Shown: piece by piece, positions 6,584 through 12,484 of the stretch
How positions within the stretch are numbered: position 1 is the first letter of the stretch
Layout of the letters: each line of letters starts with the position of its first letter
Source: JBMYQA01 sp049600855
Lineage (GTDB): Bacteria > Bacteroidota > Bacteroidia > Cytophagales > Flammeovirgaceae
Assembly (NCBI GenBank): GCA_049600855.1
Contig: JBMYQA010000174.1
Coordinates: forward strand, 1-12,484
DNA length: 12,484 bases
Direction: 5' to 3'
Notes under the pieces: model-generated
Told to the model about the DNA's origin: nothing
What the model saw: the letters and a program-made list of their open reading frames with translations, nothing else
Databases searched by the model: none
Program-made: the position numbers and the translations under genes

Positions 6584-8497
6584 TTACATTCGTTCAGGTG
6601 CTTGAATCCCCAATAGGTTCAAGGCCAATCGAATGACACGAGCCGTTTGCTCAGAGAGCGCAACTCTCAAAGCACGCTTTTTCTCATCGGCCTCTTTAAA
6701 AATGGATTGATCTACATAAAACTTGCTATACGTTTTTGCCAAATCATACGCATAATTCGCTATTACTGAAGGTGCGTAGTCATCTGCTGCTTGCTTTACC
6801 TTTGCAGGAAAATCTTTCAGCATGGTAATCACAACAGATTCGGAATTTGCCAAACTCGTTAGGCCCTCGTAAGCCGCAGGCGAAAAGTCAATCCCATCTA
6901 ATTTTGCTTTCCGTATAATCGCATTCATTTTGGCATGATTATACTGAATGTACACGCCCGTGTCTCCTTCAAAGTTGATCGACTCTTGCGGATTGAAGAG
7001 CATTCGCTTTTTAGGATCTACTTTTAATAGGTAATATTTTAATGCACCTAAAGCTAAATTATGATACAATTGATTTGCTTCTTCTTCGCTAAAATCATCT
7101 ATTTTACCCAAACCTTCTGTTCGTTCCTTCGCCGTATCTACCATCTCCTGAATCAAATCATCGGCATCCACTACGGTGCCCTCACGAGATTTCATCTTTC
7201 CTGTAGGTAAATCGACCATGCCGTACGAAAGGTGATACATGCCATCTGCATAGCTTCGGCCTAACTTCTTCATGATGGAAATCAATACCTTTACATGGTA
7301 ATCTTGCTCATTACCAATCACATATACTGACTTTTGCATGGGCAGATCTTTATATTTCAAATCTGCAGTTCCCATATCTTGGGTCATGTATACGGCAGTG
7401 CCATCTCCACGTAAAACAAGTTTTTCGTCCAGCTTCTCAGCCGTCAGGTCAATCCATACAGAATTGTCTTCTTTTTTAAAGAAAATGCCTTTTTCTAATC
7501 CTTCATCAATAATATCCTTGCCCAGCAGATAGGTTTGCGACTCGTAGTAGAATTTATCGAACTCAACCCCCATGGTTTTGTAGGTCTTGTCGAATCCATC
7601 ATACACCCAACCATTCATCGTTTTCCAAAGATGCACGGTTTCCTCATCACCATCTTCCCACTTTCGCAACATTTCTTGAGCGCCTTTCAACAATGGCGCT
7701 TCCTTTTCTGCTTGAGTAACCAACTCTTTTAATTGCTTCATTTGGCTTTTTTCCGCATCGGTTAAAGCCCCAGCTTTCCCCTTGGCTTCCAGCTCTTTTT
7801 TATACGCTACAGGATCAGCAATAGTCGCTAAACTGTCTTCTTTTGCACAAAGTTCTTTCAGTAAACCTGCAACTTCTTTTTTATAAGCCTGATCAAATTG
7901 CACATAGTAGTTGCCTACTAATTTATCGCCTTTAATATTTGCAGATTCAGGCGTTTCGCCATTACCAAACTGCTTATACGCAATCATCGACTTACAAATG
8001 TGAATGCCTCGATCATTCACTAAATTGGTTTTCATCACTTCATAGCCAGCGCCTTCTAAGATTTTGGAAACCGAATGACCTAAGAAGTTATTTCGCAGGT
8101 GCCCTAAGTGCAATGGTTTATTCGTATTTGGCGAAGAATACTCCACCATTACTTTTTGCCCATTAGAAACAGGCTGTCCAAAAGCATCATCAGACTGAAT
8201 ATCTTGTAGCGTTTTCACCCACACGGCATCATCAATCACCAGGTTTAAAAAACCTTTTACCACATTATAGTCCGCTACGGCTTGCACATGTTCTTTTAAA
8301 TAGTCACCAAGGAGTTGGCCCGTCTCATCTGGCCTTTTCTTTGTGATTCTTCCATACGGAAATGTAACAAAGGTCAAAGCGCCTTCAAAGTCTTTTTTTG
8401 TCGGTGATAAGCTGATGTCATCAGTTGCCACCTCGGCCTCAAACAAGTTGCTAAATGCACTAGAAATCCCTTGTGCAATTTGTTTCTCCAAACTCAT
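6584..8497 (-). CDS. argS: Arginyl-tRNA synthetase
   Basis: Class I aminoacyl-tRNA synthetase that charges tRNA-Arg with arginine in an ATP-dependent reaction. The N-terminal additional (Add-1) domain, which recognises the tRNA elbow, spans about 1-110. The catalytic domain has SSPNTNKPLHLGHLR at 121-135, with HLGH as the HIGH signature. The KMSKS equivalent is GKMKSREGTVV at 433-443. The DALR anticodon-binding domain occupies the C-terminus, which ends LALNLLGIQAPERM. At 637 residues it is longer than the usual 550-600. The extra length is a lysine/glutamate-rich helical stretch at about 205-265, between the two parts of the catalytic core. Start is ATG at 8497, and MSLEKQIAQGI fits the family. 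The gene is divergent from waaA, with a 150-base leader that can fold. Identification is firm. Confidence 0.97.
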   Translation of the reverse strand: MSLEKQIAQGISSAFSNLFEAEVATDDISLSPTKKDFEGALTFVTFPYGRITKKRPDETGQLLGDYLKEHVQAVADYNVVKGFLNLVIDDAVWVKTLQDIQSDDAFGQPVSNGQKVMVEYSSPNTNKPLHLGHLRNNFLGHSVSKILEGAGYEVMKTNLVNDRGIHICKSMIAYKQFGNGETPESANIKGDKLVGNYYVQFDQAYKKEVAGLLKELCAKEDSLATIADPVAYKKELEAKGKAGALTDAEKSQMKQLKELVTQAEKEAPLLKGAQEMLRKWEDGDEETVHLWKTMNGWVYDGFDKTYKTMGVEFDKFYYESQTYLLGKDIIDEGLEKGIFFKKEDNSVWIDLTAEKLDEKLVLRGDGTAVYMTQDMGTADLKYKDLPMQKSVYVIGNEQDYHVKVLISIMKKLGRSYADGMYHLSYGMVDLPTGKMKSREGTVVDADDLIQEMVDTAKERTEGLGKIDDFSEEEANQLYHNLALGALKYYLLKVDPKKRMLFNPQESINFEGDTGVYIQYNHAKMNAIIRKAKLDGIDFSPAAYEGLTSLANSESVVITMLKDFPAKVKQAADDYAPSVIANYAYDLAKTYSKFYVDQSIFKEADEKKRALRVALSEQTARVIRLALNLLGIQAPERM

Positions 8498-8518
8498 GAT
8501 GAACTAAATTTTGCTGCT

Positions 8519-8645
8519 GTGTTTAACTAATAAACCATAGGCGATCTGCCTATTGTGGAAAGATGACCATACCTATACTGATGTGATTACCTTCCCAATG
8601 AATTGAATGTGTTTATACGATAGACTGAATCAATGGTTTAAACAC
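8519..8645 (-). promoter_or_regulatory. Foldable 5' leader of argS
   Basis: The region between the argS start and its candidate promoter contains a long-range inverted repeat. Bases 8519-8524 (GTGTTT) and 8532-8538 (AAACCAT) together pair with 8633-8645 (ATGGTTTAAACAC), with a 7-base bulge. Just inside is a small hairpin ATAGGC / GCCTAT (8537-8542 with 8548-8553), which shares two bases with the outer arm. It might be a leader structure or a chance A/T-rich pairing. No T-box-like elements are recognised. Confidence 0.3.
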
Positions 8646-8653
8646 TAAGGCGG

Positions 8654-8661
8654 CAAAGGTA
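8654..8661 (-). promoter_or_regulatory. Candidate -7 box for argS
   Basis: The minus strand reads TACCTTTG followed by CCGCC, an exact TAnnTTTG match. It would give argS a 5' leader of about 150 bases. No -33 match is clear. Confidence 0.5.
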
Positions 8662-8735
8662 ATGATTTTCAGGTTTTCTAGTATTTATGAGCGATTTAAA
8701 ATCCCAAGAAAATCACAGAACTCCCGCCTATTTCC

Positions 8736-8743
8736 TATACTTG
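8736..8743 (+). promoter_or_regulatory. Candidate -7 box just upstream of waaA
   Basis: TATACTTG followed by CAGCC matches TAnnTTTG with one mismatch and ends 5 bases before the ATG at 8749. The downstream context (TTGCAGCC) closely resembles that of the argS box on the other strand (TTTGCCGCC). If active, the transcript would have almost no leader. Confidence 0.35.
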
Positions 8744-8748
8744 CAGCC

Positions 8749-10002
8749 ATGATGGGATTTTTATATCAACTCGGAATCACGTTGTATTGGATTGCGGCCA
8801 ACATCATGGCTGTATTCAATGAAAAAGCTTGCTTATTTGTTAAAGGGAGAACGGGACTTTTTCCAAAGATTGAGCAAGATTTTAAACAAAATACACATCC
8901 CATAGCTTGGTTTCATTGTGCATCTTTGGGAGAATTTGAACAAGGTCGACCTGTGTTAGAAGCATTTCGCGAGGAGTTTCCAACCTATAAAATCTTACTG
9001 ACTTTTTTCTCTCCGAGCGGTTATGAAATTCGCAAGAATTACCCGCTAGCCGATTTTATCTACTACCTTCCCATAGATACCGCCACTAATGCCAAACGTT
9101 TTGTCCAGCTCACTCAACCCTCCATTGCCTTTTTCGTGAAATACGAGTTTTGGCATCAGTATACCAAAGCAATCCAACAAGCAACAATCCCACTACTTTC
9201 GATCTCTGCCATATTTCGACCCAACCAATTATTTTTTAAATCTTATGGAGGGTTTTATCGAAATGTGTTGCATCGTTTTTCACATATTTTCACGCAAAAT
9301 GAAACCTCTTATCAATTGCTTCAAGCACAAGGTATTCGTGAGATTACTTTAGGTGGAGATACCCGCTTTGATCGGGTATTTCAGGTATGTGAACAAAAAA
9401 AAGAAATCGAAGTTGCACAAAGATTTAAAAATGATCAGCCTACTTTAGTTATTGGCAGTGCTTGGAAATCCGATATTACAGTAATTGCCCCAATCTTAGA
9501 TCAGTTCAATTTGCCATTAAAGCTCATCATTGCCCCTCATGAAATTGGTGAAAGCAATCTAAAAGATATTGAACGCGCCTTCCCAAGTAAAACGATGATT
9601 AGGTATTCGAAAGCAGCCAACAATCCTGCTGACTTAAAACAAGCTGATGTATTGATGATTGATAACATTGGATTATTGTCATCGCTTTATCAATATGGTG
9701 ATTTTGCCTATATTGGAGGAGCATTTGGAAAAGGGTTACACAATATATTAGAAGCGGCAACCTTTGGCATGCCACTGGTATTTGGCCCTACTTACGACAA
9801 GTTTCAAGAAGCAATAGATTTAACGAAACTTGGTGGAGCATTTCCCATTAAAACTACAGAAGAGTTCAAAAAAATATTAGATAAGTTATATAACAACAAA
9901 GATTTTTATACGAAAAGTAGTGAGGTGTCGTGGCAGTACGTTAGAGATAATTTAGGTGCTACTAGTAAAATTATTCAATATTGTAAATTAGTTTTGCGCT
10001 AA
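8749..10002 (+). CDS. waaA: 3-deoxy-D-manno-octulosonic acid (Kdo) transferase
   Basis: Transfers Kdo from CMP-Kdo to lipid A precursor at the inner membrane, the first step of LPS inner core synthesis. The GT-B glycosyltransferase has an N-terminal membrane-associating segment (MMGFLYQLGITLYWIAANI). Family motifs, numbered from 8749: HCASLGEFEQG with the catalytic-type glutamate E62, GDTRFDRV at 203-210, IAPHEIGE near 261-268, and GGAFGKGLHN with its continuation LEAATFGMPLVFGP at 323-347, which binds the nucleotide-sugar. The open frame extends upstream to an ATG at 8662, but that would add 29 non-family residues and overlap the argS -7 box. From 8749 the product is 417 residues, as expected for the family; 8752 is an equally possible start. 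How many Kdo residues it adds cannot be read from sequence. It is followed after 36 bases by rsgA, probably in one transcript. Confidence 0.94.
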   Translation: MMGFLYQLGITLYWIAANIMAVFNEKACLFVKGRTGLFPKIEQDFKQNTHPIAWFHCASLGEFEQGRPVLEAFREEFPTYKILLTFFSPSGYEIRKNYPLADFIYYLPIDTATNAKRFVQLTQPSIAFFVKYEFWHQYTKAIQQATIPLLSISAIFRPNQLFFKSYGGFYRNVLHRFSHIFTQNETSYQLLQAQGIREITLGGDTRFDRVFQVCEQKKEIEVAQRFKNDQPTLVIGSAWKSDITVIAPILDQFNLPLKLIIAPHEIGESNLKDIERAFPSKTMIRYSKAANNPADLKQADVLMIDNIGLLSSLYQYGDFAYIGGAFGKGLHNILEAATFGMPLVFGPTYDKFQEAIDLTKLGGAFPIKTTEEFKKILDKLYNNKDFYTKSSEVSWQYVRDNLGATSKIIQYCKLVLR

Positions 10003-10038
10003 ACGTTCACCAAATGAGCAAGCACATTAACGCATTTT

Positions 10039-10971
10039 ATGGTAGATAAGGGCCTGATTATACGATCCACAGGGTTGTGGTATGATGTCAAAAATGAAGA
10101 CACAGGGGAAGTCTATAAAGGCAGGCTAAGAGGAAAGCTCAAATTAAAAGGCTATAAGCTGACAAATCCAATAGCAGTTGGCGATTATGTAGAATACCAA
10201 TTAGAGGATGAGGCAGAGGGCACCGTGCTAATTACAAAAATCATTGAACGACAAAATTTCATTGTTAGGCAATCTACTCGAAAACGTTGGCATGGGCATA
10301 TGATTGCAGCCAATATCGATCAGGCTTTATTGATTGTTACCTTATCTATGCCCCGAACCTCTTTAGGTTTTATTGATCGTTTTTTAGTAGCGGCAGAATC
10401 GTCTGATGTGCCTACTATCATTGTCTTTAATAAAGCAGATTTATTAACGGAAGATGACTTAGCACTTCATGAGTACTTAAAATCACTCTATGAAAGCCTT
10501 GGTTATCAAACAATATTAATTTCTGCGTTAGAAAAACGTAACCTTGAGGGCATAAATGACATCCTTAAAGGAAAGAAGTCTTTAGTAGCAGGGCATTCAG
10601 GTGTTGGAAAATCAACTCTTTTAAATGCGATTGCTCCTAAGTACAATCAAAAAACAGCAGAGGTTTCATCATTTGCAAATAAAGGAGTACATACAACTAC
10701 TTTTGCAGAAATGTTTGAGATTGAACAAAGTACATACTTAATTGACACACCAGGTATTAAAGAGCTTGGTATTATGGGATTGGAAGAAAATCAATTGGGT
10801 TTTTATTTTCCCGAAATTCGAGCATTAGCTGAATCTTGTAAATATTACAATTGCAGTCACACACACGAGCCAGGATGTGCTGTGGTAGCAGCAGTTGAAC
10901 GTCAGGAAATCACGCCTAATCGCTACCATAGCTATTTAAGTATTTTGGAAGGAGGAGATAATAGACGATGA
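10039..10971 (+). CDS. rsgA: Ribosome small-subunit-dependent GTPase A
   Basis: Cytoplasmic, circularly permuted GTPase (also known as YjeQ/EngC) that checks late 30S subunit maturation and releases RbfA. The order of domains is typical: an N-terminal OB fold (about 1-75), then a permuted G domain with NKAD (131-134, G4), SA (162-163, G5), GHSGVGKS (185-192, G1), the KGVHTTT region (215-221, G2) and DTPG (236-239, G3). A C-terminal zinc finger follows with C267, C272, H274 and C280. All catalytic and metal ligands expected are present, and 310 residues is the usual length. The start at 10039 fits the OB fold beginning and lies 36 bases after waaA, which suggests co-transcription. Confidence 0.96.
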   Translation: MVDKGLIIRSTGLWYDVKNEDTGEVYKGRLRGKLKLKGYKLTNPIAVGDYVEYQLEDEAEGTVLITKIIERQNFIVRQSTRKRWHGHMIAANIDQALLIVTLSMPRTSLGFIDRFLVAAESSDVPTIIVFNKADLLTEDDLALHEYLKSLYESLGYQTILISALEKRNLEGINDILKGKKSLVAGHSGVGKSTLLNAIAPKYNQKTAEVSSFANKGVHTTTFAEMFEIEQSTYLIDTPGIKELGIMGLEENQLGFYFPEIRALAESCKYYNCSHTHEPGCAVVAAVERQEITPNRYHSYLSILEGGDNRR

Positions 10972-11035
10972 GCTAATATTTGTTAATGGCACGAGGTTTG
11001 AATTACCTTTCAATACACTTTGCCGTACATAATAC

Positions 11036-11043
11036 TAGATTTG
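11036..11043 (+). promoter_or_regulatory. Candidate -7 box for the KTSC-like gene
   Basis: TAGATTTG is an exact TAnnTTTG match in the 167-base gap between rsgA and the small gene at 11139, giving a leader of about 90 bases. No -33 box at the right spacing is clear. Confidence 0.35.
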
Positions 11044-11138
11044 TCAGCGGATGTAAGTTAATGAACCAATTAAAAACAATTCGGACGGTATAATATCCGT
11101 TCTAAGGATAATAAGTCACATTCTAAAACTACTTTAAG

Positions 11139-11420
11139 ATGAAAGAGGTATTGTTGGAAAAAGTGGTTCCTGAATCATCTACTTTAGTTGAGTACATGAT
11201 TTTTGATGCACAGACCAAGCTATTAGAAGTAAAATACAAGCGTGGAAAGTATAAGGGCAAAAGCCGAAAGTATCGTAACTTTTCAAGAGAAGAATTTGAA
11301 TACATTACTGATGCTGAATCGATTGGTAAACGATTACTTTCTGTGTTAAAGAAAAGAGCAATGGATAGAGAGCGAGCGTCTATTTGGGGAAAGCTCAAAC
11401 GTATTTTTACAGAATATTAA
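11139..11420 (+). CDS. Small KTSC-domain-like protein, unknown function
   Basis: A 93-residue, basic, probably soluble protein. Residues about 13-75 follow the pattern I associate with the KTSC domain family: SSTLVEYMIFDAQTKLLEV (a beta hairpin starting with a YxxFD-like turn), then an aromatic/basic strand KYRNFSREEFEYI, and AESIGKRL in place of the A.S.Gk.fn ending. The C-terminal tail (RERASIWGKLKRIFTEY) is amphipathic and positively charged. The function of KTSC proteins is poorly established; some are found near nucleic-acid-related genes. Charge and size would allow nucleic-acid or membrane contact, but nothing proves it. The open frame on the opposite strand overlapping it has no family features. 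Coding reality is likely because of the start, length and plausible domain. Confidence 0.7.
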   Translation: MKEVLLEKVVPESSTLVEYMIFDAQTKLLEVKYKRGKYKGKSRKYRNFSREEFEYITDAESIGKRLLSVLKKRAMDRERASIWGKLKRIFTEY

Positions 11421-11726
11421 TGGCTCAACCCAAACCCTCCTTTTCTTAAATTTATACAATTTTTAAAAGGAGAAGTCATATTATTGCACATTGTTCGAGA
11501 TGTTTGATTTTGATTGTTTTTAAACACTTTTCATACACTGCGTAAGAATGTGCCACTTTTTTATTTTTCCTTCCCAAGTAAGCCATTCCTAACAAAGTAC
11601 AAATTTAATTTAATTTTTACCTGATAAAAACGAAGTCGTTTCTTAAGGTTATCCTTCTCCAATTGTGTAATGGCGTTTCCATTTTTTTTTTGTAAATTTG
11701 ATTACAAGGTTATTTAAACACATTGT
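11421..11726. other. AT-rich intergenic region
   Basis: No convincing gene is seen on either strand. It contains an 8-bp inverted repeat (11437-11444, CTCCTTTT, with 11465-11472, AAAAGGAG; 20-base spacer) shortly after the KTSC-like stop. This may help end that transcript, although no T-run follows. It also holds a ten-T run (11682-11691) and a promoter-like box at 11693-11700. Confidence 0.5.
11693..11700 (+). promoter_or_regulatory. Candidate -7 box for the membrane-anchored protein gene
   Basis: TAAATTTG matches TAnnTTTG, directly after a ten-T run and 26 bases upstream of the ATG at 11727. No -33 box at the usual spacing is clear. Confidence 0.45.
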
Positions 11727-12245
11727 ATGGAAAATCTTTTTGAAATAGCAGCATCTATCATTGGTTTAATCATTTATTGGACTTTATCCAACAAAAACAA
11801 ACAAAAAACCAAACCATCTCAAGGGCCAAATGAGGTTAATCCTCCACTCCCTCCTCGCAAAAAGCCAGTGGTTGTTCAAGAAGACGATGATGATGATGAC
11901 GCGTTGCGCTATGAACCTGTAACATTTGAAGAGCTCTTGGAACAGTTTGGGGATGCAAAAAAAAAGACGACCCCAAGCAGGATGGAAAGGGAAGCCAAAT
12001 TTGGTATAGATGATGAGTTTATTCCAGCTACTAACACCAATCAACAGGCAGAGCTAGAACAATATTACAAAGAACATCATGATGAGGGCTTTACCATCAC
12101 CGCATCTGATTTAGAAGATAAAAGATCCCAAGGTTTTGAATTAGATCGAAAGAAACAGAACTATTACGCTAAACTCCTGCAAGATCCAAAGAATATACGT
12201 GATGCCTTAATCATGAAAGAGATTTTTGACCGGAAGTATTTTTAA
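11727..12245 (+). CDS. One-pass membrane-anchored protein, acidic/proline linker, unknown function
   Basis: A 172-residue protein with one N-terminal hydrophobic segment (about residues 5-20, LFEIAASIIGLIIYWT) followed by lysines, which predicts a short N-out, C-in anchor. A proline/basic linker follows (PPLPPRKKP, 39-47), then six consecutive aspartates (53-58). A soluble, charged, mostly helical region ends in a conserved-looking tail DPKNIRDALIMKEIFDRKYF at 153-172. Proteins with this layout and a C-terminal RxAxIxxEIxxRKY-type ending are familiar from Cytophagales-like genomes as uncharacterised proteins, but I cannot name a family. The tail could be a partner-binding helix (inference). 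The start at 11727 is supported by the upstream -7-like box and by the hydrophobic segment beginning at once. Confidence 0.8.
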   Translation: MENLFEIAASIIGLIIYWTLSNKNKQKTKPSQGPNEVNPPLPPRKKPVVVQEDDDDDDALRYEPVTFEELLEQFGDAKKKTTPSRMEREAKFGIDDEFIPATNTNQQAELEQYYKEHHDEGFTITASDLEDKRSQGFELDRKKQNYYAKLLQDPKNIRDALIMKEIFDRKYF

Positions 12246-12284
12246 CCATTACGAAGTTGGAGGCAGCTAACTGTCTATTTCATG

Positions 12285-12325
12285 AAGTTACTCATCTAGT
12301 TTGAATAAAAACTTATGAGTAACTT
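12285..12325. repeat. Perfect 11-bp inverted repeat at a convergent gene end
   Basis: AAGTTACTCAT (12285-12295) pairs with ATGAGTAACTT (12315-12325). Inside the 19-base loop, AGTTT (12298-12302) pairs with AAACT (12309-12313). It lies 39 bases after the stop of the plus-strand gene and spans the stop codon of the minus-strand frame (12288-12290). It may act as a transcription end signal for both, but no T-run follows on either strand. Confidence 0.55.
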
Positions 12326-12484
12326 GTATAACGGGACAATTAGATTTCTCGCATACGCTCGAAATGACAGCTTCACATTGACTTATTTGACTAACAGTCA
12401 AGAACTTAGCTCCTAACTGAATGGTATCCCAGCAATTCTCACTTTGTAAAAAATACTTGTTATTCTGCAAAAAAAGGACTTTTT
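12288..12484 (-). CDS. Possible 3' end of a gene entering from the right (unrecognised)
   Basis: The minus-strand frame is open from the window edge to a TAA at 12288-12290, about 65 codons, and has no stop at the edge. The only in-frame start inside is a TTG at 12468-12470 next to a T-run, so if coding it is more likely the C-terminal part of a longer protein. The product has four cysteines and ends VTHKFLFKLDE. I do not recognise a family. A convergent orientation relative to the upstream gene and a hairpin at the stop fit a gene end. Length alone is weak support, since a stretch this short could be open by chance in AT-rich DNA. Confidence 0.35.
   Translation of the reverse strand, partial: KVLFLQNNKYFLQSENCWDTIQLGAKFLTVSQISQCEAVISSVCEKSNCPVIQVTHKFLFKLDE

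Noticed and set aside
8662..8748. N-terminal 29-residue extension of waaA
   Set aside because: It does not resemble KdtA N-termini, directly abuts the argS promoter-like box and contains the waaA promoter-like box; the family start is at 8749 or 8752.
11129..11398. Minus-strand frame of 89 codons opposite the KTSC-like gene
   Set aside because: It lies entirely over the plus-strand gene, which has the better domain-like pattern; the antisense product shows no motif.
11620..11645. Short hairpin near AAACGAAGTCGTTT as a terminator
   Set aside because: The stem is only about 5-7 bp including a G-T pair, and neither strand has a proper T-run after it.
1..12484. Defence, phage, CRISPR or insertion-sequence content
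   Set aside because: No nuclease, transposase, integrase, spacer-repeat array or toxin-antitoxin pair is seen; all clear genes are housekeeping or uncharacterised single genes.

Overview
The window looks like an ordinary chromosomal segment of a low-GC member of the Bacteroidota, most likely Cytophagales-like. Three things point that way. The intergenic regions carry several close matches to the Bacteroidota -7 box TAnnTTTG. Start codons are preceded by A/T-rich sequence rather than a clear AGGAGG. The gene families also fit: a soluble receiver-kinase hybrid, a CNT nucleoside transporter, a DUF3137 protein, KdtA, and a small membrane-anchored protein of a style common in this phylum. The species cannot be named from the sequence alone. 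There are no rRNA, tRNA, IS, phage or CRISPR signatures.

Layout. (1) Positions 1-879, minus strand: a receiver-histidine kinase hybrid cut by the window edge. (2) 880-1318: a 440-base divergent gap with several hairpins, including a strong one followed by a second small hairpin and nine Ts just ahead of udk. (3) 1319-3718, plus strand: uridine kinase, a TrkA/KtrA-like K+ channel regulatory subunit, and an atypical Fmt-family formyltransferase. (4) 3719-3987: a gap with an 80-base nested dyad, a terminator and a promoter-like box. (5) 3988-4956: a DUF3137 membrane protein, ending at a 16-bp bidirectional terminator. (6) 5052-6398, minus: a CNT nucleoside transporter. (7) 6584-8497, minus: arginyl-tRNA synthetase with its own terminator. 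(8) 8749-10971, plus: waaA (Kdo transferase) and rsgA, divergent from argS. (9) 11139-11420: a small KTSC-like protein. (10) 11727-12245: a one-pass membrane protein with an acidic, proline-rich linker. (11) 12288-12484, minus: what may be the 3' end of another gene.

Function. The genes are mainly housekeeping: translation (argS), ribosome maturation (rsgA), Kdo addition to lipid A (waaA), nucleoside uptake and salvage (the CNT transporter and udk, in separate transcription units), and K+ homeostasis (the trkA-like gene). No obvious multi-gene accessory or defence system is present. The observations most worth following up are non-coding: the 80-base dyad at 3758-3837, the two-hairpin leader before udk, and the hairpin covering the stop codon near 12290. 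Among proteins, the divergent formyltransferase and the insertion in ArgRS stand out.
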